DNA of 64,000 nt from Cyathus striatus (GCA_025738555.1 JAOVFP010000001.1:620001-684000), one strand, 5' to 3'; positions 48,640-60,690 are shown, counted from the stretch's first letter. Translations and numbers: made by a program. Notes: a model not told the origin generated them from the sequence alone.

Positions 48640-48845
48640 ATGTGTTCTGTACGGATCCGCGCGGAATCCGTACAGAATTTTTGGAATCCGTGCGGAATCT
48701 GCACAGATTTTTTTCATTTTGGCAGAGGTTTTTTTGGGTCTGTACAGATTCCGCACAGATTCCGAAAATTCCATACGGATTATGCAGAATTCCTCGGAAT
48801 TCCGCATTACAGACCTGAAAATTCTGTACAGAATTTTATTATACT
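48640..48845. repeat. CTGTACGGATCC palindrome cluster, left
   Basis: Many overlapping forms of CTGTACGGATCCG and CGGAATCCGTACAG occur in both orientations, giving several stems. It borders the minisatellite on one side. Confidence 0.75.
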
Positions 48846-48859
48846 TATTTCCTTGCATG

Positions 48860-49870
48860 TGACACTCTGCATTAAGCATGACACTAGGTGTTGAGTGTGA
48901 TACTAGATGTTGAGTGTGACACTATACCTTAAATGTGACACTATAAGCGTGACACTAGGTGTTGAGTGTGACACTAAGTGTTGAGTGTGATACTATATGT
49001 TAAATGTGACACTAGGTGTTGAGTGTGATTCTAAGTGTTGAGTGTGACACTATATGTTAAATGTGACACTATAAGCGTGACACTAGGTGTTGAGTGTGAC
49101 ACTAAGTGTTGAGTGTGACACTAAGTATTGAGTGTGACACTATACATTAAATGTAACACTATAAGTGTGACACTAGGTGTTGAGTGTGATACTAAGTGTT
49201 GAGTGTGATACTAAGTGTTGAGTGTGACACTATACATTAAATGTGACACTATAAGCGTGACACTAGGTGTTGAGTGTGATACTAGATATTGAGTGTGACA
49301 CTATATGTTAAATGTGACACTATAAGCGTGACACTAGTTGTTGAGTGTGACACTAGGCATTGACTGTGACACTAGGCATTGAGTGTGACACTAAGCATTG
49401 AGTGTGACAATGTGACACTATAAGCGTGACACTAGGTGTTGAGTGTGATACTAGATATTGAGTGTGACACTATATGTTAAATGTGACACTATAAGCGTGA
49501 CACTAGTTGTTGAGTGTGACACTAGGCATTGACTGTGACACTAGGCATTGAGTGTGACACTAAGCATTGAGTGTGACAATGTGACACTATAAGCGTGACA
49601 CTAGGTGTTGAGTGTGATACTAAGTGTTGAGTGTGATACTAGGTATTGAGTGTGACACTATACATTAAAGATAACACTATACATTAAGCATGACACTAAG
49701 TATTGAGTGTGACACTATGCATTAAGCATAACACTAAGTGATGAGTGTGACACTCTGCATTAAGCGTGACACTAAGTGTTGAGTGTCACACTATACATTA
49801 AGCATAACACTATGCATTAAGTGTGATACTATGCATTGAGAATGATACTATATATTGAGTGTATCATGGA
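48860..49870 (+). repeat. 19-bp minisatellite with 169-bp higher-order repeat
   Basis: Basic units are variants of GTGTTGAGTGTGACACTAA, mixed with GTTAAATGTGACACTATAAGC. A 169-bp block is repeated almost exactly at 49252-49420 and 49421-49589, showing recent unequal exchange. The array lies wholly inside the LTR at 48011-50194. Confidence 0.92.
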
Positions 49871-49934
49871 TTTTGTATGTGTGACACTTTTCACCTAGGG
49901 TTACACTTGACATGTGCGACAAGGCAGCAACGCA

Positions 49935-50135
49935 TAAATCCACTCAGAATCCATGCAGAATATGTATGGAATTCATATAGAATAATCACCTCTAATAATA
50001 ATAATAGCTACTATATAAATTCTGTATGGTATCTATACAGGTCTGTACGGGTCTGTACGGATCCGCATGGATCCGTACAGAATTTTCGGATTCTGTGCGG
50101 ATCCGTACAGATCTGTACAGACCTCTTGGGGGAGT
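49935..50135. repeat. CTGTACGGATCC palindrome cluster, right
   Basis: Contains CTGTACGGGTCTGTACGGAT, CGGATCCGTACAGAT and similar words. It mirrors the cluster on the other side of the minisatellite. Confidence 0.75.
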
Positions 50136-51186
50136 GTAAATTACTGCAGAGTAAGGGACTAGGTGTCTGGAGGTAGGTGATACAGGATATGACAGTACAT
50201 GTAAATACAAGCCTGACATCACAAGCAACTGTAGAGGGGGAAGGTATGTAGTACTCAGGCCTCCCCATTTTCATTAGGTTATTTAATCCATAATCACTGG
50301 CAATACTGAAAGGGTGAATGTTCTCAGATACCCAATGAACAATTTCTGCCCTACAAAAAAAGCATGGTCAAATATGTGCTGCATACCTAGTTTCAGCCTT
50401 TGTATGTTGTCAGTGGGAGTAAGTAACTTTCCCCTTCCCCTTAATTAGAAATGCAGCTGCTATTGACCTGTCTTTAAACCCAGCCATGGCCTTACATGCA
50501 TCCCCAACATTCTTTGTACCCATTGCAAGATTAATGGTCTATACACCCCAACACACATTTGCATACTTGTGCATATTCCCTGTTGACCCCACATCTTTAG
50601 TGTCCAGGTAGTGGTGAGTTTTATGGCTGCAGGATTTGGCAAAGCAGTGGAACTTGTGATATCATTGACCATCCATCTTTCTGATTATAGGGATGGGGTC
50701 ATAGAATGCATAAATTGGTGATGTCCACTCCACCATCAGTCATTCTAATGAAACTAGTCAGTGATATTGTATACAGAGTATAACAAGATGTCATACCTCT
50801 TTCCTCCTGTGGTGTTTCTTCCATATCCACACCTCCCTCATCCCCATCACTGTCACTGTCATTGGAGATCTTGATAACAGCTCCCTTTAAATTTTGAGCA
50901 CTCATTGTTGACATTGGTGTATGTTCTGAACTCTGTGTGGTGGGATGTTGATTGTGAGTATGTTTATGAGTGTAATGATTAATATGGTTCCTCACCTTGC
51001 CAATAATAGGCAGCCTAGGCCTGAGTGAACCAGATGCAGTATCACCATTTGGTTTACTATGTGGCTTGCTTGTTTGTGAGGCTTGAGGTATACCTTTTGC
51101 TTTTCTTTGTAGTGGTAGTTCATCCAGTTGATTTTAATTAGCAGTAATCATATGTATCCTAGAGATGGAAACTCATCATGTCAACT

Positions 51187-51652
51187 TGTTGGATTATGCA
51201 AACACCTTCAAGTCCGACTTGCGCTCCTGTTTTCTGTTAGAACATGCCTGCTCGTATTCATCAAGCAGCCACCAAGGTCATATGCTCTTTGAGCAGCTAG
51301 GTAATATATTGTACACATTGTATCTCTCTATGTTTCACTATGCTGCCCTTTGTTATGTACTAATACTTACTTGTACCATACTGCTACTGTGCTACACAGC
51401 GCAAGGCTTGGCCTCAAGCTTTCCCCTGTATGTAGTTTACTCTATAAACCCGGAGTAAAGGACTTGTAATGTATATATACCTATGTACTTAGCTAGTACA
51501 CCTCAGTCATTGTTCACAATGCTGAGGTGAGTTTCTTAATTGTACATACTGTAGCACTTACTCACAATTACCTAGTATTACACTCTAGGTACTTATTCAA
51601 TATATATAGCCATTGTTCATGACACTGAGTATTACACTCTAGGTTTTCTACA
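51187..51652 (+). mobile_element. 466-bp solo LTR, Copia-like ends
   Basis: It begins TGTTGGATTATG and ends TTTTCTACA, with a perfect 5-bp duplication CAACT (51182-51186, 51653-51657). A TATAAACCC word lies at about 51443, followed by a CTCAGTCATTG repeat region. No internal domain is in the window. Confidence 0.88.
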
Positions 51653-51659
51653 CAACTGG

Positions 51660-52215
51660 CTCAATTACTGACTTTTTTTGAGACACATGTCTTATGTTTC
51701 AATAATTCCATGACCTCAACTGCTCCCTCTGTGGCTACTGGTACATGGTTTGACCACCAGATATACACTTCCATGTTCTGTGATAGCTCTGTTGAGAATG
51801 GATTTGTGCTACTGTTAGGTTGCTGTTTCCTGTGCTGGAGATTTTTTTTTGATTGTGGCTTGGGACTGTACAGTACATGGTAATTGATATTAGCCTATAC
51901 TTTTGCACAGCACCACTGGTGATTGACCTTTAAGATTTGTGATTAGTATATATCCCATTCTATTAGTTATGTAAGGTAATAATTTACTATGGGTATCCAT
52001 GGGTTACAGGTACCATTGGGCTGACCCATACCCATAACAGGTATCAGTACCCATGCTTATGCCTACCCTCATTCACTTATCATGGTACCCTGCCACTTTT
52101 CAGCCCTATTTCTTTATGTACTGTACATACATTACATGGATACACTATTTATATGTAAAAATAAAGAAATGTATTCTATTTTGCTTTATTTTAATGATTA
52201 CCACTCTATACTTGT
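51660..52215. other. right edge of the island, nothing recognised
   Basis: AT-rich DNA ends where homology to the left NLR 3' region starts, at about 52218. It contains repeated CCCATGGGT/ACCCAT words near 51990-52055 and no gene. Confidence 0.4.
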
Positions 52216-52328
52216 TCAAAGTCCTTTATTTTCTTAAAACTATTTATACCTCACTTAAGACTAAATACAAGTAGTGGGCTTTGCCACTTGCTATTTTTAA
52301 TTCTATATTAAAGTAGTACAAAGTAATA

Positions 52329-55300
52329 TCAACATCTACATGTCCAATACTTTAGCAAATTTCTCCATTTTCCTTTTCTCTTGCATGTTATTGCAAGCAT
52401 TTCAATGCTAGCTAAGGTATTAGGATGTTCTTGACCAAGAATTCTAGTGTTCATCTCCAACACTTGAATCTGCAGCTTCTCTGCATCTGTCCATTTCCCT
52501 TGATTCTGATATGTCACTGCCAAATTTCCCATGCTTCTCAGGGTATCAGGGTGCTCTTGACCAAGAATTCTAGTGTTCACCTCCAGCACCTGAATCTGCA
52601 GCTTCTCTGCATCTGTCCATTTCCCTTGACTCAGGTATGTCATTGCCAGATTTCTCATGCTTGTGAGGGTATCAGGATGCTCTTCACCTAGAATTCTGGT
52701 GCTCATCTCCAGCACCTGAGTTTGCAGCTTCTCTACATCTGTCCATTTCCCTCGATCCCAGTATGTTGCTGCTAGATTTCCCATTCTTGTGAGGGTTTCA
52801 GGATGCTCTTGACCGAGAATTCTTGTGCTCATCTCCAGCACCTGAATCTCCAGCTTCTCTGCATCTGTACATTTCCCTTGATTCTGGTATGTCACTGCCA
52901 GATTTCCCATGCTTCTGAGGGTATCAGGGTGCTCTTGACCAAGAATTCTTGTGCTTATCTCCAGCACCTGAATCTCCAGCTTCTCTGCATCTGTCCATTT
53001 CCCTTGATTCTGGTATGTCATTGCCAGACTCCCCATGCTTCTGAGGGTATTAGGGTGCTCTTGACCAAGAGTTCTGGTGCACATCTCCAGCACCTGAATT
53101 TGCAGCTTCTCTGCATCTGTCCATTTCTCTTGATCCCAGTATGTCAGTGCCAGATTTCCCATGCTTCTGAGGGTATCAGGGTGCTCTTGACCAAGAGCTC
53201 TGATGCTCATCTCCAGTGCCTGAATTTGCAGCTTCTCTGCATCTGTCCATTTCCCTTGATTCAGGTATGTCATTGCCAGATTTCCCATGCTTCTGAGGGT
53301 ATCAGGATGCTCTTGATCAAGAATTCTTGTGCTCATCTCCAGCACCTGAATCTCCAGCTTCTCTGCATCTGTCCATTTCCCTTGATTCTGGTATGTCAGT
53401 GCCAAATATCCCATGCTTTTGAGGGTATCAGGATGCTCTTGACCTAGAATTCTGATGCTCATCTCCAGCACCTGAATCTGCAGCTTCTCTGCATCTCTCC
53501 ATTTCCCTTGACTCAGGTATGTCATTGCCAGATATCCCATGTTTGCAAGGGTATCAGGATGTTCTTCACCTAGAATTCTGGTACTCATCTCCAGCACCTG
53601 AATCTCCAGCTTCTCTGCATCTGTCCATTTCCCTCGACTCCAATATGTTGTTGCCAGATTGGACATGTTTGTGAGGGTATTAGGATGCTCTTCACCTAGA
53701 ATTCTGGTACTCATCTCCAGCACCTGAATCTGCAGCTTCTCTGCATCTGTCCATTTCCCTTGATTCAAGTATGTTTCTGCAAGATATTGCACCATCAATA
53801 ATATATTTTGTATTCTCCTTGAACCTCCACTGTGACTCATTTCCATATGTATCATTTCTAAATCATTCAAACTACTATATATGTCTTTGTTCACAGTTAC
53901 AATTTTTTCTAAATGGTACTTCAAAATTCCTTGTCTGTATCTTTCTTCAATACTATACTTCCCTACATTTTTCAATATCTTTGCCAATAAGTTGAATAAA
54001 TCTTCATAGTATATTATGGGGTAAGACATAGTATATTTCTCTTGGTTTTGAAGAATATGAGATATAATTGAATTTTGATATATGTATTCTTCAATAGTAC
54101 CTTCAGGAGAAACTGAGCTTAAAATCAATGCTGTAGTACTGAACAACCATTTTTTTGCTTCTGTTAATGATAATCTATCTTGACAGCAGGATTGTACCAA
54201 TGGATGAATGCTGTATATTGATTTGCTCTTAGTTTTCTTTATCAATGAAAATGAAAGAAGCAATCCAATACTTTCATTAAAAAGCCACTCATTCCAGTCT
54301 CCATTCTCATCCATATTTAGAACTGAACTATTTATGTTGGGAAGATATGTATATTCAGTGTCATTTGCAAACATTTCTACATTTTTTGCATAGTTTTTGA
54401 CAGCTCTTTCAAACATTGTTTGAGAGATGTTTTCATAATGCATATATGCAAATATATTGAGTAAAGTTATAGCATATTCAGCTGCATCTGCAGTCAATTT
54501 ATCTGTATTGTTTGTCATTCCCAGTATTTGCTGAATGGAAATTTCCCATGTCTTATACACTGACTTGTTGTATTTTGATGATCCTTGATATTTATCATCA
54601 TTAAATAACTTTGGTCTATACTTGTTGTAAATTTTAATAAATTCTTCTAAGTTGCACTGTGTTCTAGTAATATATGCACCTGCCATGTCAATGGCTAATG
54701 GTAAACAATATAAGTTGCTGACTATTTGTTGTGCCTCCTTTTCATATATATGTGATAGTCCACTTGTCTTCAACAGCAACTCAATTGCAGTTGTTTCATT
54801 CATTTCAGTCACCTCCATTGAATTGACATGAGTAGCAATTCTTCTAAGTGCAGGATTTCTGCTTGTTATAAGGATGTTTCCTGCATTCCCTGGAGGTAGA
54901 TGCTTTTCAATCATTTCTGGGGAGTTGTCTGCATTATCAAAGATTAGAAGCCATTCAGATTTAAGAGATGAAATCTGTTGTAAAACCATAGCAGTTGAGA
55001 ACTCAAATGCCTGAGTACCAGAATTTGCAAATTTTGTATAAATATCTTTCAGACTTTGTATAACTGTATCATCAGATGTTGTGTCAACCCAGAAAATATG
55101 AGAAAAACTGTAATCAATAAGTCATTTCATTATTCACCACAAAAATTGGCTGAAATACCTACTATTCAGCCATTTGATCACAAAATTTTAAACAGATTTG
55201 TGTCTTTCCAATACCACCCATTCCATGCAGAAGAAACATTTTTCTCCCTAAGCTATCCACAGCTTTACCAGTACAGAAATGTTCACAAAGTTTCCCAAGA

Positions 55301-55547
55301 TATATCTCTTGTCCCACAAAGTTTGAAGTTGTACAAGCCATAGTATTTTGAAGTTGAGGAAGCAGATTAGCACTTGGATGGTTTATAGATATGTTTATGA
55401 TCTGCAAATCATAATCAATTTAGAAGTAGGATTCATCAGTTGCAGTATAAATTGGTATAAAGATACCTGAATTTCTTCTCTGATGTCATTCATCTGTGGT
55501 TGATTAACATTGAGGTTATGAGCATTCGCAAAAGCCCCAGATGTCAT
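52329..55547 (-). CDS. NB-ARC/TPR STAND (NLR-like) protein, intact, 1032 aa
   Basis: The three exons are complement(52329-55107, 55163-55401, 55467-55547). Intron 2 uses the donor GTAGGT, which makes a Tyr codon across the junction. Residues 1-50 form a leader with an NAHNLNVNQPQMND stretch. Walker A GMGGIGKT is at 87-94, Walker B LLIFDNAD at 160-167, ITSRN at 187-191, CLPLA at 241-245 and an HPLVQ motif near 415. Eleven TPR units of 42 residues run from about 555, then a degenerate unit ending WTCRC. Members act as intracellular sensors whose repeat domain binds ligand and whose NB-ARC oligomerises. No effector domain is evident, so output may depend on the short N terminus or a partner. I start at MTSG because it follows the conserved TATA box at a usual distance. 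Confidence 0.9.
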
Positions 55548-55636
55548 GTTGATTTGGAGTGAATGATTTGAAGATTGATGCTCAGCAAGTAAGGTTGATG
55601 CGTTGATAGTGAGGTAAGAAAATACAACACGCAGGG

Positions 55637-55649
55637 CTTTATATATATT
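55637..55649 (-). promoter_or_regulatory. probable TATA box of the right NLR gene
   Basis: Identical to 4153-4165 and at the same distance (about 90 bp) from the start codon. Confidence 0.5.
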
Positions 55650-55859
55650 GACACACCTTCGTGGTCTATTCTTAAAACCACACGGGGAAATGCGATTGAG
55701 TTTGAAATGGCCGCTAGTTGTTTCTGACATAAACATGCCGCTATGAGACTTCTTATACATACGTTCCTTTCTATCCGCGCGGATATCGTGGTCAGTTGAC
55801 TTTTATATTCCACCTTGATCTGATAACCCAATGGACTGGCTCTGACGATCAAGAAGCAC

Positions 55860-57917
55860 ACAATGGTACAAATGTCAAGATAATCTAATATTGTCTTCCT
55901 TAATTTGATAGTCTTTGTGTTTGGAGCATTTTCAAGAACTTGCTAAGATTTATACACCAACACAGTAATACGCAAAATTTACAGCGTGCACGATGCCTAG
56001 AGGAGACGACGGATAAACTGGTAGAGTCCCCCACATCCCCCTCTGGACGATGTATAGGTACATTTTTCTACGTGTTCATCATCCCGTAACTGTTTCCAAT
56101 TCTCCTACATGATCCTCACGTCACTCGCATCCCCCACACTCTGCACATCCCATCGCCTTCCTGATCGCCCGTCAACCCCTTATCAAGTTCAATATCCTCG
56201 TCCCACACACCTCCCTCAGCGCCCATATTCCATTCATCCCATACTTCATACTAAACTCCTACATTCTCCTCATATCCAACCTTCCCCTGTGTCTCATCCT
56301 GTCGTAAAACGGTAACGACTCCTCCCTCTCGATCTCTGGATCATCATGTAACAACGAGGCAGGAGTGAGGTTTGGCGTGGGGTGGTATCCGTCGTAGAGA
56401 AGCGCTGTGGGGTAGCGGTGTTGCGAATACAGGGTACGCTTGTAACGGCCGATGATACCAGCAGGCAACGGGTGGGTAGCGGAAGGCGAAGGATCATGGC
56501 TCCAAGGCAAGACTGAGATTTTCCGAGTGGTAGATAATGCATTTGAGCAGTGTCGTCACAGTATACATACACGTCGCCAGCGCGAACAACGAGAGGATGA
56601 CTTGTAAGTAAGAGGTAAAGGCCCGGAGATCCTGCAGTTTAGTCCCCCGTAGAAATGCGTTGAAGTTTCTCATTGAGGAGTAGCGATACGTCGACCGACA
56701 ATATCCCACTAAGTAACAAGAGGGAGGATGGCGAAATGGTGGACACCATAACGCAGCAGGCGACGGGCAGCTGCTGGGATAGCAGTCACGTTCGCACCGT
56801 CTCGGCGTTTTCCTCATTCCTATACCATTTTCATACCCCACGTTCGCATCATCCCACACGCCCGCCTTAACCCTTATCACCTTTCGCCGCCTTCACCCTC
56901 ACCCCTACATCTGCCTCATATCCTGCGTCCTCCTCCATACGGGCACGGGAAACATAGAGGTCTGGCATGGAGTTGGTGGTAGCTTCGTGTAGCGTTGTAA
57001 CTGTGGACCAGATGCCAGTAGAGGCATGGTACCGCGGAGATGAGAGAATAGCTAACGACGCATAGCTATGAAGTATTAGAAGGCAGTGGGACGAAGAGAT
57101 TGAGAGGCTGACCTGTTTTGTCGTGAGTCGTGAGGTGTAGGTGTTTGGAGGAGTGGGGCGCACGAAGCTATTCGTTGAACTGAAGTGACAAGACTATCTC
57201 GTCCTCCTGACGAATCTTCTAAACGGAGGGCAGGTGCTAGTCATCAGCATCTACCACCCCTGATCAGATAGCGCTTTCGACTACGCCCATCGCATAACAC
57301 AGTAGAATCAGCGAGGCTGTGGACTCGGAACGGTCCAGTGATAGCTGTAAACACCCCCTTGATATCAGCCAAAGCAGTCGAAAGCAGTCAATGGAACATA
57401 CCGTTCCTCGCGAGCATGTCCCTTACCACACAAAGATAGCACCTCCGTCCTTCTACCGCAATGTTTCCGTTCTCTCGTATCGTTAACTCTTTTGGTTCTC
57501 TTTTCCCTTGTGTAGTATCCCCTTGTCCCATTTGGAATCCACCTATTAAAGTATCAGTTGAATGAAAAGCCGTGAACAGCACCATTTCAAACGTACCTTT
57601 TACAACGTGGTCTAAACGTTGAGGTGAGCGGTTATCGTGAAGATTGCCAAGCGGCACATGTGTAAGTTCTTGAATGGTTGTTTCTAGGATATGTCGACGG
57701 GGACGAGATGAGGGAAGAGTAGTGTATGTCCTGGTAGATGAGGATGAGACTCACAGTGAGAGAGGTTGACAGTAGCGAGAGTCTAGAGAGATCGTAGATG
57801 TTCCAAAAATGTTTGACCTGGGAAGCCACGTGTGGTTAGCCACGGACTTCCGGACCGTAACTTCGACCGTGAGTAAGGCGATGCAGCGTCTGATCAAGAG
57901 CTTCTCAGTTGTAAAAC
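55860..57917. other. CpG-rich flank of the right NLR, no confident gene
   Basis: Homologous to 4360-5986 with large indels: about 56570-57240 has no counterpart in the left copy. A third copy of the exon-like motif (GLNVEVSGYREDCQAAHV) is at 57609-57662. Open frames disagree between copies. Confidence 0.45.
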
Positions 57918-59633
57918 ATGTAACGTACGTCGCTTCGCGACGCACGTTAAGGGGCAAGCTTGACGAATCCTAGTTTTTAGTTATATATTTTTTATACATT
58001 CTAAATTAACTTGTTACGCTATATTTTAAATGCCACTATTTCGGCTTGAATTTTGTTTAAACAGAATGTAATCAGAATAATTATTATGTACTTTCTATCA
58101 GTAGTCTTGTCTCAATGTTCTATTAATTTGTGATTCATTTTTATATACTAAATAGTAGTCCAACTTTTGTCCTGATGTCCTAATTTTATTTTAATAGCCT
58201 GTGCATTATTTATTTATTCTACCTTCACTCTAAATACCCTTGCTTCATTCTAATACATAATCCTTGTCTCAAATTTTTCTACTATGGTTAAATGCATGGG
58301 TGTACTGGTTGCCTAGTACCAATTATCCAATAGTATTTGAAGGTGATATAAAAGTACAAACTTAGTAAAAAGTACCCATTGTTGAATCTAAAGTTTGAGC
58401 AGAGATGTATTTACGATGGAAATGTGTGTATTCGATGCACCATTGCAATGCTGACTAATGCACTGTATTGGCCCAGTACAGTCATCAACCACCTAACGAG
58501 GCACCACCTTGTCACGTGACACTTTCTGGTTTATCTACGCTCTCCCACTTCCAAATCAACACCAATTTCCATAGAATTTTTTGTAAATTACAGCTGTGAA
58601 TGTAGTTAAAATTTAGGAATATCATAGTCTTACACAGCACTGTAAACTGATATAAATAACATTCACAAAACTTGATAGGTTTGTTAGAATTTGAGACTTT
58701 CAAAAATTAAATGACATAGAACTATGTATGGACAAAACTATTTCACATAAAAGTGGTTGTTTAAAGCATTACTTTTCCATTCAGACTCATTATACATGAT
58801 ATTTATGAGAATCAATGTGCTGATACTCAGTAAAAGGGATCAGGGTGCAGTATGGATCCCATGCTATTAGAATGGATAATACACAACAACTGTTCCACTT
58901 CACACCAACCATTTTCTCACTGTTTTTTTCACTTTTACAGATGCTAGCCAGAATAAGTCTACATATTATTTAAGGTAGGAAAGGAGAAGATATCTGTAAA
59001 AGAGTGGACATCATAGAGTTGCTGCTTATCTTGAAGGAAGCCAGATGGGAAGGGTTCAGGCACAATTTCTGGGGACTTTGAGCAGACATTCTTACAGTCA
59101 GCTGGTAAATATATTAAATTCAGTCTTAACAGTGTTATTGCGAGAGCAAATGTAGACCTTCTGTATCATAGCGGGGACAAGGCGATGCCTCAATGGTGAG
59201 AACGATCAAGCTCAGGGTTCGCTGTCACGCCACACGGTGATGGCTGATTTCTGGCCCCCTCAACCTTTTCAAGAATTTCCCCCACTTCCCCGCACTCAAA
59301 ATTCTCAAAATTTTACTATGTTATATATGTGGTATATCTTCAATCATTTGTGCAATTTTTATATTTATTTCATGTATATCTGACAATGGAGATCGAGTTT
59401 TTGTTTTCAGTGTCACGTGTCCCGGTTGATGACTGTACTCACCAACACAAAGCGGACAAACCCGAGCGCGTATGGAAAATCCCGAGCATGGCTGGCAAAT
59501 CTAACGAGCATTTCGGACAAATCCGAGAATTGCGGAGAAATCCGAGCGTGGCGGCAAAATCCGTACGTACATGCACAGCCACTACGCATTTTCGCTCGCC
59601 AATGCAGACAAATAGGGGGAGCAAGCTCCCCCA
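57918..59633. mobile_element. right-only insertion at the same site as the left TA element
   Basis: The left end has a hairpin AACGTACGTCGC...GCGACGCACGTT near 57927-57953; the right end has GGGGGAGC-AA-GCTCCCCC near 59616-59633. The first two thirds are AT-rich; the last 500 bp are CpG-rich and include a short tandem repeat. The flanks CTTCTCAGTTGTA and AATAAAAACAAT match those of the left element. The type is unknown. Confidence 0.45.
59452..59568 (+). repeat. short tandem repeat CGGACAAATCCGAG
   Basis: About six diverged units of about 20 bp (CGGACAAACCCGAGC, GGAAAATCCCGAGCA, CGGACAAATCCGAGA and so on) occur within the right-only insertion. Confidence 0.7.
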
Positions 59634-60246
59634 ATAAAAACAATACACTCGAACTATTCATAGTGCAAACCTGCGTTATCAATGCCATCTGCCCCATGTG
59701 TCGTATAGCACAGGCAAGGTGGATCGATCTTGCATTTATAGCGAAAAGGTATCGTAACACCTGTGAACATCCACAACGTCTCATTTCACAGTATCGTAGG
59801 CGAGTGTGGGGCTAAGTGCCTAAAGTAATGTATATTATAGAAGGTAGGTGAAGTCAATAAATCGAGTTAACGCATTCCCTCTTCTCCAAACAAGAGACAC
59901 TACAAGATAGCGTGTGTGGATATCCAACATAATAGTTGTATTGACGAAGGTTCGTAACTCAAGTGAACTCCAACTAATCGAAGGCAAAGCTACAAGAAGC
60001 GTAGCACATGAATCGATATCACACTGCCGAGTCCGAAAGCGCCTGAAAGCTTTAGAAGTGCACTGGCATGTACATATGATCTGATCGATTCATTCATGGC
60101 TGTCGCTGTCAGTGCCATCAGTGTGAGAATTTCCGCGTATCGACGCCCATCTTACACCTTATGCACCGTCTCATCGATCTTGTATTTATAACTGACACAC
60201 TTAGAAGCGCCTACCTTAAATATAACCTAGTACAAACTATTCCCTT

Positions 60247-60305
60247 CACAGCCTTGCAGGCGAACATAGATATTGTCACACAATGAATATATTGTAATTT
60301 TTTTA
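60247..60305. other. deletion scar or filler where the left copy has 7.7 kb
   Basis: Homology to 7200-7832 ends at about 60246 and homology to 15573 onward begins at about 60306. The 59 bp between match neither side. Confidence 0.65.
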
Positions 60306-60690
60306 TGATATAATATCTAAGACAATGGGGAAGTCTAAGTCTAGCCCTTGTGTTCGAATCTCTAGCATCTTAGAAAATATGACAACGAAATATGGCAGCC
60401 CAAGTGCACTTTCATTCGTTTCCGCCCAACTTTTTCTTGGCAGCGCTACTTTCTCTGTACCTTGTTAGCGCGACTTCTGTTGTCAAATACCGCTACCATT
60501 TCTTGTCCGCACCCAATTTCGCAGTGTCTTCCGCAACTTATTTTTGTCAATCCCGCGCTACTTTTCTTGATTCATTTAAGCGCAACTATTGCGCACAGTC
60601 CCAACCGGTTAGCGCAAGCTCTTTTATATCATTGATATCCAGTGAAAAATATTATGTAATGTGTATTAAAATAACGATACAAAACCAATA
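60306..60690 (+). repeat. SINE-like repeat, right copy
   Basis: Counterpart of 15573-15995, with the same GTGTTCGAATCTCT word and tail. It differs by small indels. Confidence 0.4.

Larger units (their letters stand above)
48011..50194 (-). mobile_element. 2184-bp solo LTR with internal satellite
   Basis: On the minus strand it begins TGTCATATCC and ends GGTCATGACA, like the gypsy LTRs at 27257 and 34481. It shares AGTATTTAAGTAGTAC and GGGGTGCAGCACATAAGCTG with them. A perfect 5-bp duplication GTACA flanks it (48006-48010, 50195-50199), and excision restores the hAT frame around VFTCT. It is about three times longer than its relatives because of a minisatellite and two clusters of CTGTACGGATCC palindromes near its U3 end. 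Confidence 0.88.
45300..51140 (-). pseudogene. fungal hAT transposase, split by two insertions
   Basis: In minus-strand order: an acidic N-terminal region (50800-51130), a BED-type zinc finger (HCFAKSCSHKTHHYLDTKD, about 50590), then KGKGKVTYSH and EIVHWVSENIHPF. MKMGRPEYYIPSPSTV follows, then a 2184-bp solo LTR (48011-50194). The catalytic part resumes with MDGWTSPNHQLLIAFTVHLE (47880), ICDNADNND (47650), VRTQWNSTYDLL, a 1112-bp insertion, KEATLFFSCKTPNLANVIPV, LGLAKK-type and VLHPKYKLEYFKDARW (45720) blocks, and a decayed C terminus. Several stops (SH*QHTKAE, ISK*HTGANL) and a frameshift near 47570 disable it. Terminal repeats were not found. Confidence 0.92.

Noticed and set aside
48860..49870. 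Regular short repeats resembling a CRISPR array
   Set aside because: Units are contiguous and diverged, with no unique spacers of constant length, in a eukaryotic context. It is a minisatellite.
52425..53447. Plus-strand frames of 88 and 214 codons across the right NLR
   Set aside because: They are antisense shadows of the TPR repeats; periodicity keeps them open.
57918..59633. A Helitron
   Set aside because: A terminal hairpin is present, but the expected CTRR end and 5' TC were not found and no Rep/helicase sequence is present.
60306..60370. A tRNA gene
   Set aside because: Only the B-box word is good. Acceptor and anticodon stems could not be formed, so it is listed as SINE-like.
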